A stretch of 32,596 nt of DNA from CAYRQF01 sp964615845 (GTDB taxonomy: Bacteria > Patescibacteriota > Minisyncoccia > Phycocordibacterales > CSBR16-119): assembly GCA_964615845.1 (NCBI GenBank), contig CAZTRC010000007.1, positions 1 to 32,596 of the forward strand, read 5' to 3'. Below the pieces are notes generated by a model. That model was not told the origin of the DNA and ran no database searches. It saw nothing but the letters and a program-made list of their open reading frames with translations. Every line of letters starts with the position of its first letter. Position 1 is the stretch's first letter. This document shows positions 6,940 through 14,924 of the stretch, in pieces. The translations under genes were made by a program, and so were the position numbers.

Positions 6940-9900
6940 CTAGTAGATTGCCATAACATTACCGTGTCCGCCGGGGCCACCGTCGCCACCGCAACCCTTT
7001 AAGGCGGTAATCTTGTACTCAGGGGCCGTACCTGCAAATGTAAATCCGGTCCAGGAATCACCGTTTTGGAAAGGTTCCATACACAAATTATCAAGATATG
7101 CATTTATCTCATTTTGTGTGTACCCAGAAGCAGTCATGTGAGTTGTTATAGAATTTATCGAAGAATTGAGGGTTTCATTTCTTACCAAGGAAGTCCCGTC
7201 ACCCCATTGCTCTCTCGGTTGACCAATGCCGGCATTGTTGTCTGTGATACCGTCACCATCAAAATCAAGCATTGTATACTTTGGAAGGAAGTTGGAAGGA
7301 TTTTCTGTGGAATATGTAATTTGGGCGTTACATGCGACCCACGAAGCAACTCCAAACATAAGTGGATTCCAGCTAACGGCATAGCCCCATGCGTTGTAGC
7401 CATTTGGCGGCGGTGTTTCATCTACCCAACTTGGAAGAGTTCCTCCGAATGGGCCATACAAGTCTCCCTCATAGTAGGTTGTGGCGAAAGCAAACCCAAA
7501 TGGTGGGTTTTGACACTCAGCGTTAGTCACATTTCCTCCATTTGTACCAAATGTTATGTAACCCCTTGAAGCTCCTCCTCCTCCCGAACCTCCTCCTGGG
7601 AAATTTTGATTTACAAATAGCGTTGTGCCCGTTTTACCATGGTCGCCCAATCCTCGAGCCTTTTCTCCTTCTGCGTTAGTAGGACCGTTTCTTCCTGTAA
7701 CATAGCTACCGTCTTTATTAGCGTCAATATTGATAGCGTAGAAGTTGTCTGCTCCCGCTCCACCAATCTGAACATTTAGTCCTCCTGATGCTCCACCTGC
7801 ACCGCCATTGCCACCAGCGCCAGGTGTTGGGATGGGCGGATTTTGTGAATTTAGAAATCCGCTCATCCCAGAACTCCCATTATATCCATAAGTTTGACCA
7901 TGATATCCAGCCGAACCACCAGAACCGCCTCGACGTCCTTCTAGTTCACTTGGCACAATCACTCCATCTGGAGGTTGTGCGGGTCCATCGGGAACACCGT
8001 TAAGCAATGGCTGGTACCAAGCATCCGTCCAAACAATATTACTTTCGCCCCCTTTACCGCCAAATCCACCAATGACAATACCAGCACCTTGTGGAAGAAT
8101 AGGGTTGTTTGGATCGACATCAGAACAATCTCCTCCAACTGGCGGACGTGCCACGAATGAATTACCGCCGTTTTGACCAGTCTTTGCCGCTACATAGTTA
8201 TTTGGTGCGTCTAGATTAGGATTGGCAATTGTTTGAACTAGGGGTCGGTTCCTTTTCTTGGCCACACCATATCCGCCTTTGCCTCCTCGTCCTGTAAAGA
8301 TACAGAGTGTCTCGCCGGGAGTAACTGGTATATCGAAGAATGGAGCCATATATCCAGAACCTCCTCCGCCGCCACCTCCTCCACCGTGACCCAAGCTTAT
8401 AGTGGAGTTATAGTGTCCCGCTCCTCCTCCCCCGCCGCCACCAGCACCAGAAGCTATCTGTAAGTCTATAGAGTAAATCTCATCAGGCACAACCCATTCA
8501 CGAATAAACGATCGGCCGTTACCGTTGGTCTGTACATCCTGCATGTATTGCGGGTTGCCGTCTTCGTCTTCGTAGTAGTAGGCATAATTATCAATGTCTG
8601 TATTTGCGGGGTCTGAATTTTCATAATTGTTTATACCCAAGTATGTGTACAAAAATCCAGACTCACCTTTACATTTGTACACTTGGCCATTGTCATTGTA
8701 TTGTTGAGTGCCAGGAGTCCCGAGAACACCATCGGCTCCTTCTACATCAATACAAAGGCGTGCGAGCTGACTCTCATCATCTGGAAACTGATTGATGCCG
8801 GTCAAAAAGAGTTCATCACGAAGGATTGTCCAACCATTGTTCAAGAAGGTCGCTGTCTGGCCATCAGGGGCGGATAATTCAAGAATGTTGAATATGCCTC
8901 CTAGAGGATACATCTTTAGATATGGGTTCCAGCCAAGCTGACCGTCGGTGGACAAACTGGAGAGGAACTTACCCTTGCTTGTGTTTTCGTTCAAAGGAAC
9001 CTTAACTGTCGGACCGTTAGCCAGTGTCGAACCTATCGTAATCGCCGTTGGACCACCTCCGCCCGGCCAAGCGCCGCCGAGGATTAAGCTGCCACCCAAG
9101 GCCTGCATAGCTTTTGAAGGTACCCACGCAGAGGTTGTCGCATCCCAGGCCAATATCTGGCCGTTGAATGTTCCGTCTGGAATATTTGTGCCACCGCCGC
9201 CGACATCACAAGACCAGACGCCATTATCATCAACTTTGATTATTTCACCTATGGAGCAAGCTGGCAATCCGCCGCCGCCAACAGAGAGACATCCCCAATT
9301 ACCGAGACTATCCACGCCATAAACTTGACCGGGAGCGCACAAAGGAGGGGTGAAGCCGCCGCCCAAAGTAGAGACATCCGTACATGCCCACTGGCTCATG
9401 CCGGTGTCGTAAGTCAAAACTTGACCGTCGGCGCAAACTGGAGGCAGTGGGACGCTCGCGCAACCCCAAGCATAGTTATCATCATCTATTTGCTGATACT
9501 CAGGAATTTGTCCGACTTCACAGCTTGGTAGTCCGGATGAATCTGTCCAAGAAGCATTACCAGAATCGTCCACGGTAAGCACATAGCCTGGCTGATATGG
9601 GATAGGGTTGCCGTTGGAATCTTTAGGAGAGAATCTAAAGCCTCCATCGACGGAAAGATTTGTCGGATACGAAGCATCGCCGACATGCACATCGTCAAAG
9701 AAGAAGCTTTGTAGGAACGAGACGAGGAAATTCGGGCCGCTACCATCAGTCCTATCCTGGAAAGCTGTCATACCGTAGAGATAAGAATTCTCGTGAGAGA
9801 AGAAATCACCTACTTGCCCGTCATCTAATCGGCCCACATGGACAGTATTTTCAACGCCAAGACCGCCAATCTTTGTCTGGAAAATATCACCAACGTTGAC

Positions 9901-10035
9901 TGGCGCCGGGACGTTGTTCCCCAAAGGCGGACCGGAAGGAGGAGTCCAGTTGATGGACTGTGCGTTGGCGCTACCCGCCAACATTAAAAAGACGACGAGA
10001 GTAGAGAGAGATTTCTTAAAAAACGATTTCTTCAT
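6940..10035 (-). CDS. Large secreted glycine-rich surface protein (1031 residues)
   Basis: An exported protein, probably a surface fibre or adhesin. Residues 1-25 are a signal peptide (cut near ANA-Q). Residues about 147-306 hold six copies of a ~30-residue module; four carry the pattern C-x2-G-[QE]-[IV] ... D-x-x-G-x-W-x-C, reminiscent of fibre shafts. Residues about 512-830 are a glycine-rich domain opening with a WVVP strand and then runs of 7-9 glycines; shorter Gly-rich blocks recur to the end (GCGGDGGPGGHG). This resembles the Gly-rich domain proteins common in candidate-phyla bacteria. The leader is ~50 nt, AT-rich and without a Shine-Dalgarno sequence, after an extended -10 at 10087-10095. 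A small membrane protein follows. Confidence 0.85.
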   Translation of the reverse strand: MKKSFFKKSLSTLVVFLMLAGSANAQSINWTPPSGPPLGNNVPAPVNVGDIFQTKIGGLGVENTVHVGRLDDGQVGDFFSHENSYLYGMTAFQDRTDGSGPNFLVSFLQSFFFDDVHVGDASYPTNLSVDGGFRFSPKDSNGNPIPYQPGYVLTVDDSGNASWTDSSGLPSCEVGQIPEYQQIDDDNYAWGCASVPLPPVCADGQVLTYDTGMSQWACTDVSTLGGGFTPPLCAPGQVYGVDSLGNWGCLSVGGGGLPACSIGEIIKVDDNGVWSCDVGGGGTNIPDGTFNGQILAWDATTSAWVPSKAMQALGGSLILGGAWPGGGGPTAITIGSTLANGPTVKVPLNENTSKGKFLSSLSTDGQLGWNPYLKMYPLGGIFNILELSAPDGQTATFLNNGWTILRDELFLTGINQFPDDESQLARLCIDVEGADGVLGTPGTQQYNDNGQVYKCKGESGFLYTYLGINNYENSDPANTDIDNYAYYYEDEDGNPQYMQDVQTNGNGRSFIREWVVPDEIYSIDLQIASGAGGGGGGGAGHYNSTISLGHGGGGGGGGGSGYMAPFFDIPVTPGETLCIFTGRGGKGGYGVAKKRNRPLVQTIANPNLDAPNNYVAAKTGQNGGNSFVARPPVGGDCSDVDPNNPILPQGAGIVIGGFGGKGGESNIVWTDAWYQPLLNGVPDGPAQPPDGVIVPSELEGRRGGSGGSAGYHGQTYGYNGSSGMSGFLNSQNPPIPTPGAGGNGGAGGASGGLNVQIGGAGADNFYAINIDANKDGSYVTGRNGPTNAEGEKARGLGDHGKTGTTLFVNQNFPGGGSGGGGASRGYITFGTNGGNVTNAECQNPPFGFAFATTYYEGDLYGPFGGTLPSWVDETPPPNGYNAWGYAVSWNPLMFGVASWVACNAQITYSTENPSNFLPKYTMLDFDGDGITDNNAGIGQPREQWGDGTSLVRNETLNSSINSITTHMTASGYTQNEINAYLDNLCMEPFQNGDSWTGFTFAGTAPEYKITALKGCGGDGGPGGHGNVMAIY

Positions 10036-10086
10036 AAAAATTTGTAATGTAATAATAAAAAAATAAAAAATTGTTTCGCTCCTTAT

Positions 10087-10095
10087 ATGATAGCA
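10087..10095 (-). promoter_or_regulatory. Extended -10 promoter of the 1031-residue surface protein
   Basis: TGCTATCAT on the minus strand, followed by AT, starts a leader of about 45-50 nt. The closest -35 candidate (TTGTCA at 10119-10114) is 21 nt away, too far to be convincing. The box TGYTATCATAT recurs at 12763-12773 ahead of the other surface-protein gene pair. Confidence 0.5.
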
Positions 10096-10135
10096 CCAAG
10101 CGATGCATTAAATTGACAATTAAATACTTCAATGT

Positions 10136-10171
10136 GGAAAACCCCTCCTTGCGGACAAGAAGGGGTTTTCC
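10136..10171 (-). terminator. Hairpin terminator after the 736-residue protein
   Basis: GGAAAACCCCT (10136-10146) pairs with AGGGGTTTTCC (10161-10171). After a mismatch, CTT/AAG extends the stem around a GC-rich loop. It lies about 38 nt past the stop of the 736-residue gene and separates it from the promoter of the 1031-residue gene. Confidence 0.7.
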
Positions 10172-10208
10172 TTTTGGCTTTCTTTACGGGAATTTTTCTC
10201 CACTTTCA

Positions 10209-12419
10209 CTAGATTTCTATGTAAGTCGGGACGTTGTTGCCGCCATTTGTCGCGCCGCAGGCTGGGAATGGTATGCCAGATAGACCGACACAGACTTCCC
10301 TTCTGATGACTGCGGATGGTGGGTTGACGTTGCCACCAGTGTAAGTAGTGTCGTCAGCCGTACAAGTGATGTAGAAGCGAGTCGGGTGAAGGGCGCTAGG
10401 GTTCCCAGCGAAAGTCATATCGAGCTCGAGAGAGTTTTCAAACATGTAGTCTGGATCGCTCGCGTCTATCTTCGGACCGTTCCACCCGGCGTTGGTTGAG
10501 ATGACATTATTACCGGTATTTTCATATACATCTGAAACAGCGACACATGAATTGACGTTTAGAGCATCCCACTTGAGAGTTACCATGCTTCCGATTGTCG
10601 AAGAAATATCTTCAATCGCCTCACCGACTGGAGAAATATCTGGATCGATGATACGTAGGGCCACGACCGGAGGTTCGATCGGTCGCATAATCATCTGTAC
10701 ATTCGCCGAAGCCGCTACATCCGCATCACCGTTTAGACTGTCTTCACAGATAATTCTGAACTGGAATGTCGTCGGATCGATGACGGCCGAAGCTTTGGAA
10801 GTAAAGACTGGTTGGTGCATGACATACGATGGAGTGAATGTGATCAAGCTCGACTCTGGATCAGGGAGTGTTGGTACGTTGGTCCAACCACCGAGAGATT
10901 CAACAACGCCGTCTCGTCTGAATTCGCCGCGGCAAGAGTGAAGCGCGGAAGGATCATCTGAAATCCATTCGAGGTCTTCGCTGTAATTGCCGCTACCGAT
11001 GATGAGAGTTGGGTTTTCTGGGAAGATTTGGAGAGACGGTCCATCATCGTCGTCGTCGTCTCCATCATAAGTACACGAACCATCATCTATAGTCGCAAGC
11101 GGGTTGTAATTGTCGGCCGTAGAATCTGTACATCCGGATATTGGAGCGTAAGTACACGAGCCATCATTGAGAGTAGCTAGAGGATTGTAGTTTGTAGCTG
11201 TCGGATCGGTACAACCAGGGATAAGAGGATTACTATTACACGAACCGTCGTCGATCGTGGCGAGTGGGTTGTAATTTGTGGCGAGTGGGTCAGTACAGCC
11301 AGAGATTGGGCCGTAGACACATGAGTTGTCATCGATGGTCGCGAGAGGATTGTAGTTTGTGGCCGACGCGTCAGTACAGCCTCGGATACCGCGATTAACC
11401 GTGATTGTTACGTATTGGGTTGGAAGAGCTTCACCGTAACGATCAGTACAAGCAAGTGAGTAAGTCGTATTGGCGTTGATGCCATTGATAGGATGCGTAC
11501 TCTCGCCAGGCAAGTTGCCGACGCCCGTCGAGATAGTGCCTACCGCACCGACAGCGCCGACGCCTGCTCTCCAGTGAGAATAATTGTTGGTGTTGCCAGG
11601 GACACAAGAAGCCACGTAATTTGGCGCTTGGTTGGTCGCTTCCCAGTGGAGGACAGTGCCTCCGCCGGCAAGAACGGTATTTTGTTCAGCCCAGAAACTG
11701 ATACTGGTCGAAGTTGGAAGGACGACGCCAGGGTTACAATATAGACATTCGAAACTGACCCAGCCGACAACATCTCCGCCCCAAGCCCAGCCGGACAAAG
11801 CGCCGGTGTCGAGGTTGAGCTTCACGCCGTGGTTGACTCCGCTAAATGAAACACAGCCATCAAACCCATCGTCAGATTCATCCATGCCAGAAATGAAACG
11901 CCCCCAGCCAACGACGGCGACTTCGGGACCAGGATTATTGATAAGCGCGGTTGCAATATTCGGACTCACGACATAATTATTGTCCATCCAACACTCAGAA
12001 ACAGTATCTTCTTCAAAAGTCATCCAGCCGTAGTTTGAACTCCAGGCCTGCCCCATGAACATGCCGTCATCACCTTGGTGATCGAGGGAAATCGTCGTAC
12101 CCCATCTTTCAGAATTTTCTACTGCTCCGTCACCATCCATGTCGGTGCAGTGACTAGGTTTGCAGTTAAAAGAAAGCCAGCCGCCGCCGCCTTCTGGCGC
12201 ACCATCAGAAACTATGTTTTGGGCCATCCAAGCCCAACCGTAAACGTCACCGATTTCAAGCTGTTCGCCTGGTACTGGAGCAGGATTGCCGGGACCACTC
12301 GTGGTAGTTTGAGCTAAAACGACACCAAAGGAAGCAATGAAAAATATGGCAAGAAGAGCGAGCCTGGAGGGGTTACTCTTTAGTATAGACTTGGTAATTT
12401 TGAGGAGTTTAGCTCGCAT
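10209..12419 (-). CDS. Large secreted multidomain surface protein with GCTD repeats (736 residues)
   Basis: An exported protein with a signal peptide (about residues 1-36, hydrophobic core LALLAIFFIASFGVVLA). Residues ~58-225 contain aromatic GWAW/GWVSF segments (YGWAWMAQ, LSGWAWGGDVVGWVSFEC) that mark a surface-protein type frequent in Parcubacteria, with a Ca-binding-like DMDGDG near 93. Residues 347-451 are four tandem GCTD..A.NYNP.AT..DGSC repeats, cysteines at both ends, followed by an acidic stretch of six aspartates. Two probable Ig-like regions follow (about 465-580 and 585-700). It is translated 3 nt after the 102-residue membrane protein, so the two are one operon. A surface adhesin or layer component is likely; the ligand is unknown. 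Confidence 0.83.
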   Translation of the reverse strand: MRAKLLKITKSILKSNPSRLALLAIFFIASFGVVLAQTTTSGPGNPAPVPGEQLEIGDVYGWAWMAQNIVSDGAPEGGGGWLSFNCKPSHCTDMDGDGAVENSERWGTTISLDHQGDDGMFMGQAWSSNYGWMTFEEDTVSECWMDNNYVVSPNIATALINNPGPEVAVVGWGRFISGMDESDDGFDGCVSFSGVNHGVKLNLDTGALSGWAWGGDVVGWVSFECLYCNPGVVLPTSTSISFWAEQNTVLAGGGTVLHWEATNQAPNYVASCVPGNTNNYSHWRAGVGAVGAVGTISTGVGNLPGESTHPINGINANTTYSLACTDRYGEALPTQYVTITVNRGIRGCTDASATNYNPLATIDDNSCVYGPISGCTDPLATNYNPLATIDDGSCNSNPLIPGCTDPTATNYNPLATLNDGSCTYAPISGCTDSTADNYNPLATIDDGSCTYDGDDDDDDGPSLQIFPENPTLIIGSGNYSEDLEWISDDPSALHSCRGEFRRDGVVESLGGWTNVPTLPDPESSLITFTPSYVMHQPVFTSKASAVIDPTTFQFRIICEDSLNGDADVAASANVQMIMRPIEPPVVALRIIDPDISPVGEAIEDISSTIGSMVTLKWDALNVNSCVAVSDVYENTGNNVISTNAGWNGPKIDASDPDYMFENSLELDMTFAGNPSALHPTRFYITCTADDTTYTGGNVNPPSAVIRREVCVGLSGIPFPACGATNGGNNVPTYIEI
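11068..11382 (-). repeat. Four in-gene tandem repeats encoding GCTD..DGSC modules
   Basis: Four copies of a ~75-84-bp unit lie inside the 736-residue gene and encode 22-23-residue modules joined by short linkers. The central NYNPLAT is kept in all four and the ends are cysteines. The near-identical DNA suggests recent duplication or homogenisation. Confidence 0.85.
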
Positions 12420-12422
12420 AAG

Positions 12423-12731
12423 CTATTGGGCGCTCTTTATCTGGTTTAGGAGTTCTCTTTTTTGGGCGTCGGTTAGGTTTGAGCCACCGGTGTTGCTCCT
12501 CTGGAGCTGATTGAGGACGGCCTGCTGTTCTTCGCTCGAAACTTGTGAGCCGCCTTGGTTGTTTTGCATGAGTTCACTCAGAATCCGCGCCTGTTCTTCG
12601 CGGCTAATATCCCCACCGGTCTGCCCGCCCTGCTTCTTGTCGATGATGAGAATGATGACGATGATCAAAATAGCGCAAAGAAGAATGATCATCCACCAAT
12701 TAGTCTTTCTTGGTTGTACTTGTGAATCCAT
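12423..12731 (-). CDS. Small single-pass membrane protein with three short helical repeats (102 residues)
   Basis: Unknown function. Residues 1-11 are polar, about 12-30 form one transmembrane helix (WWMIILLCAILIIVIILII), and the tail contains three ~20-residue repeats. Each has the pattern [ST]-x-[EA]-[EQ]-[QK]-x3-L-x2-[LI], for example VSSEEQQAVLNQLQ, and the first two end in a GG linker. It begins the operon and is followed 3 nt later by the 736-residue surface protein. An extended -10 (TGTTATCAT) lies ~33 nt before the ATG; there is no Shine-Dalgarno sequence. The 98-residue protein at 6627-6923 has the same general build. A chaperone, anchor or processing partner of the large protein is possible, without direct evidence. 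Confidence 0.72.
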   Translation of the reverse strand: MDSQVQPRKTNWWMIILLCAILIIVIILIIDKKQGGQTGGDISREEQARILSELMQNNQGGSQVSSEEQQAVLNQLQRSNTGGSNLTDAQKRELLNQIKSAQ

Positions 12732-12764
12732 AATAAAATAAATTTATTCTTAAATGCTATAGAT

Positions 12765-12773
12765 ATGATAACA
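12765..12773 (-). promoter_or_regulatory. Extended -10 promoter of the 102-/736-residue operon
   Basis: TGTTATCAT on the minus strand, followed by AT, with an AT-rich leader of ~30 nt to the ATG at 12731. The box has the same TGYTATCATAT form as the promoter at 10087-10095. Confidence 0.55.
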
Positions 12774-12825
12774 CTGAAAGATTGAGTTGTTGGAAAGTTT
12801 GGCGCAAGCGATGTGGATAAGTACA

Positions 12826-12913
12826 CTCCGCAAACATCTGTATTTTCCTCACCGCTCCGAGATCGCTCCGCTATAGTCGTCGGGATTCAGAAAATGCAGA
12901 TGTTTGCTACGCT
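12826..12913 (+). repeat. Inverted-repeat element C with conserved core
   Basis: GCAAACATCTGTATTTTC (12830-12847) pairs with 12890-12907 at 17 of 18 positions, the exception being a T opposite G. The 42-nt interior, read on the minus strand, matches the interior of the element at 32343-32416 at 35 of 42 positions in my hand alignment, although the arms are unrelated. The outer edges CTCC-GCAAAC and GTTTGC-TACGCT are the same as in element A at 16551-16712. It lies between divergent promoters, so it is not a terminator. Confidence 0.75.
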
Positions 12914-12923
12914 ACCGACAGAG

Positions 12924-12952
12924 TTGACTAAAACCTGGCTTTGCTTTATGAT
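12924..12952 (+). promoter_or_regulatory. Promoter of the nusA operon
   Basis: TTGACT (12924-12929), a 17-nt spacer and TATGAT (12947-12952) form a near-consensus sigma-70 promoter. The leader is about 95 nt, the longest assignable here, and carries the ACCCCTCGACT...TCAGGGTAA motif (13003-13045), related to the one before rplT. A transcribed leader of this size could hold regulation of nusA, but no known riboswitch is recognised. Confidence 0.75.
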
Positions 12953-13053
12953 ATCTCTGTTAGTGTCCTGGGTATCCCCCCGGACTTTTTTAATAAATTA
13001 GCACCCCTCGACTTTATTTCTTCACAGAAAAATCGCTCAGGGTAAACAATCAT

Positions 13054-14358
13054 ATGTTAGATTTAAAAGCATTGAAGTTGGCGCTCCTCCAACTCGAAGA
13101 AGAGCGCAAAATCCCAAGAGACAAAATCCTCGACGCCATCGAGCAGTCTTTGGCTGCGGCGTACAAAAAGGATTACGGTAAGAAGGGTCAGATCATCCGA
13201 GTCAATCTCGATCTTGATTCAGGAGGTATGGAATTCTACCAAGTCAAAATCGTCGTCGATGACTCAACGGTCCGATTCTTGGCCGAGGGGGAAGAAGCAG
13301 ATTTCTCCGATGAAGAAAGAAAACCTTCGAAATTCGAACCGGTCACAGAAAAAGATCCCAGTGTTCCTGAACCTCTCCCGGTTTACAATCCCGAAAAGCA
13401 TATCCTGATCGAAGACGCCAAGAAAATGAAAAAGAATGCCGAAGTCGGAGAAGAAATCATCTTCCCTCTCGATCTCAAGGATGATTTCGGACGCATTGCG
13501 GCGCAAACTGCCAAGCAAGTCATCATCCAACGCATTCGCGAAGCTGAACGTGGTGCCGTCATGGAAGAATACGGCGGCAAAGAAGGCGAAATAGTTTCCG
13601 GACAGGTCGCGAAAGTCGAACGCGGAGTCGTCTATGTCGATTTCCACCGCGCAACAGGAATTCTCGCCCGCGAAGAACAGATTTTCGGTGAAAGATTTAT
13701 GCAGGGCCAGAGACTCAAAGCTTATCTCCTCGCCGTCGAAGAAACTGGCCGTGGCGTAAACTTGGAACTATCCCGTTCGCATCCTCGATTCCTAGAATCA
13801 TTGTTTGCCATCGAGTCTCCTGAAATTGCCAGTGGTGTCGTCGAGATCAAATCCATCGCCCGCGAAGCTGGCAGTCGCTCGAAAATTGCAGTCTATTCTC
13901 ACGATGACAATATCGATCCAATCGGCGCTTGCGTCGGACAGAAAGGTGTCCGCGTCACGACCGTTATGAACGAACTCGGTGGCGAGAAGATCGACATCAT
14001 CGAGTGGAACGAGTCTCCAGAAGAATTCGTCGCGGCATCGCTATCTCCAGCCAAAATCTTAAACATCGACATCAAAGCCGATGATAAAATTGCCATCATC
14101 GAAGTCGCCGAAGACCAGCTCTCGCTCGCCATCGGCAAAGGCGGACAAAACGTCCGGCTCGCGGCCAAGCTCACGGGCTACCGCATCGATATCAAAGGCA
14201 CCGAGAGAAAAGAGGCACCAGTAGCTGAAGCAGAAGAAGAGGTTGCTCCAGAAGAAACTGTGCCGGAAGAAGTTGTAGAAGAGACAGTCACAGAAAGCGA
14301 AACTCCAGAAGCAGTAGAAGAAGCGGTTGAAGAAAAAACAGAAACTGAATCAGAGTAA
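13054..14358 (+). CDS. nusA: Transcription termination/antitermination factor NusA
   Basis: NusA binds RNA polymerase and nascent RNA and modulates pausing, termination and antitermination. Domain order in 434 residues: N-terminal RNAP-binding domain (1-~170, with SLAAAYKKDYG at 32-42), S1 (about 176-242), KH1 (about 243-320, loop VGQKG at 294-298) and KH2 (about 330-382, loop IGKGGQN at 360-366). A charged insert at about 80-120 interrupts the N-terminal domain, and residues 386-434 are a very acidic Glu/Val/Thr tail in place of the acidic repeats seen in E. coli. The gene starts a nusA-ppa-tig(-clpP) run under a TTGACT-N17-TATGAT promoter. There is no clear Shine-Dalgarno sequence; AATCAT directly precedes the ATG, as at ppa. 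Confidence 0.96.
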   Translation: MLDLKALKLALLQLEEERKIPRDKILDAIEQSLAAAYKKDYGKKGQIIRVNLDLDSGGMEFYQVKIVVDDSTVRFLAEGEEADFSDEERKPSKFEPVTEKDPSVPEPLPVYNPEKHILIEDAKKMKKNAEVGEEIIFPLDLKDDFGRIAAQTAKQVIIQRIREAERGAVMEEYGGKEGEIVSGQVAKVERGVVYVDFHRATGILAREEQIFGERFMQGQRLKAYLLAVEETGRGVNLELSRSHPRFLESLFAIESPEIASGVVEIKSIAREAGSRSKIAVYSHDDNIDPIGACVGQKGVRVTTVMNELGGEKIDIIEWNESPEEFVAASLSPAKILNIDIKADDKIAIIEVAEDQLSLAIGKGGQNVRLAAKLTGYRIDIKGTERKEAPVAEAEEEVAPEETVPEEVVEETVTESETPEAVEEAVEEKTETESE

Positions 14359-14381
14359 ATTATTAATTAATCCAAAATCAT

Positions 14382-14921
14382 ATGAATCTATGGCATGAAG
14401 TATCTCGAGGAAAAAATATTCCTGCTGAGATAAACGTTATCATCGAAATCCCAAAAAATTCTCCGAACAAATACGAAATCGACAAAGAGACCGGGCTCAT
14501 TGCCCTCGACCGCGCGAACTACAGCTCTGCGCCCTACCCTTTCGATTACGGATTCGTTCCGCAAACTCTTTGGGAGGACGGCGATGCGCTTGATGTGATC
14601 GTCCTTACGACATTCCCCTTGAATGTCGGCGTCTTGGTGCGCGTTCGCCCAGTCGCAGTTATGGAAATGATTGACGGCGGAGAGTCTGATTACAAAGTTA
14701 TCGGAGTGCCAGTAGACGACAAGCGCTGGGAAGACGTCCATGATTTGGGTGATATCAACAAGCACACGATCAAAGAGTATGTGCACTTCTTCGAGAATTA
14801 CAAAGAATTGAAAAAAGGCGAAAAAGGCATCGTTACTATCCCAAAAATTTCAGGCAAAGCTGAAGCTTTGGAAGCGGTCCAAAAATCAATAAAATTATAC
14901 GAAGAAAAATTCAGCAAATAA
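14382..14921 (+). CDS. ppa: Inorganic pyrophosphatase (family I)
   Basis: Hydrolyses pyrophosphate to phosphate and so pulls nucleotide-polymerising reactions forward. The 179 residues have the soluble family I layout: IEIPKNSPNKYEID (about 21-34, substrate-binding lysine), YPFDYGFVPQT (52-62) and the metal-binding signature DGDALDV (66-72; the common form has Pro where Ala stands here). DDKRWEDVHDLGDI provides further acidic ligands. It lies 23 nt after nusA and 3 nt before tig, in the same direction, so it is probably cotranscribed. No Shine-Dalgarno sequence is seen; the ATG follows AAAATCAT. Confidence 0.96.
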   Translation: MNLWHEVSRGKNIPAEINVIIEIPKNSPNKYEIDKETGLIALDRANYSSAPYPFDYGFVPQTLWEDGDALDVIVLTTFPLNVGVLVRVRPVAVMEMIDGGESDYKVIGVPVDDKRWEDVHDLGDINKHTIKEYVHFFENYKELKKGEKGIVTIPKISGKAEALEAVQKSIKLYEEKFSK

Positions 14922-14924
14922 AAC

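Noticed and set aside
10113..10118. Plus-strand TTGACA
   Set aside because: No -10 at a suitable distance and no plus-strand gene follows.
11068..11382. Regular repeat block as a possible CRISPR array
   Set aside because: The repeats encode protein modules in frame with the surface gene, unit length is too long, and there are no unique spacers or cas genes.
12953..13053. nusA leader as a known riboswitch
   Set aside because: About 95 nt of leader with only weak pairing; I do not recognise any riboswitch consensus.
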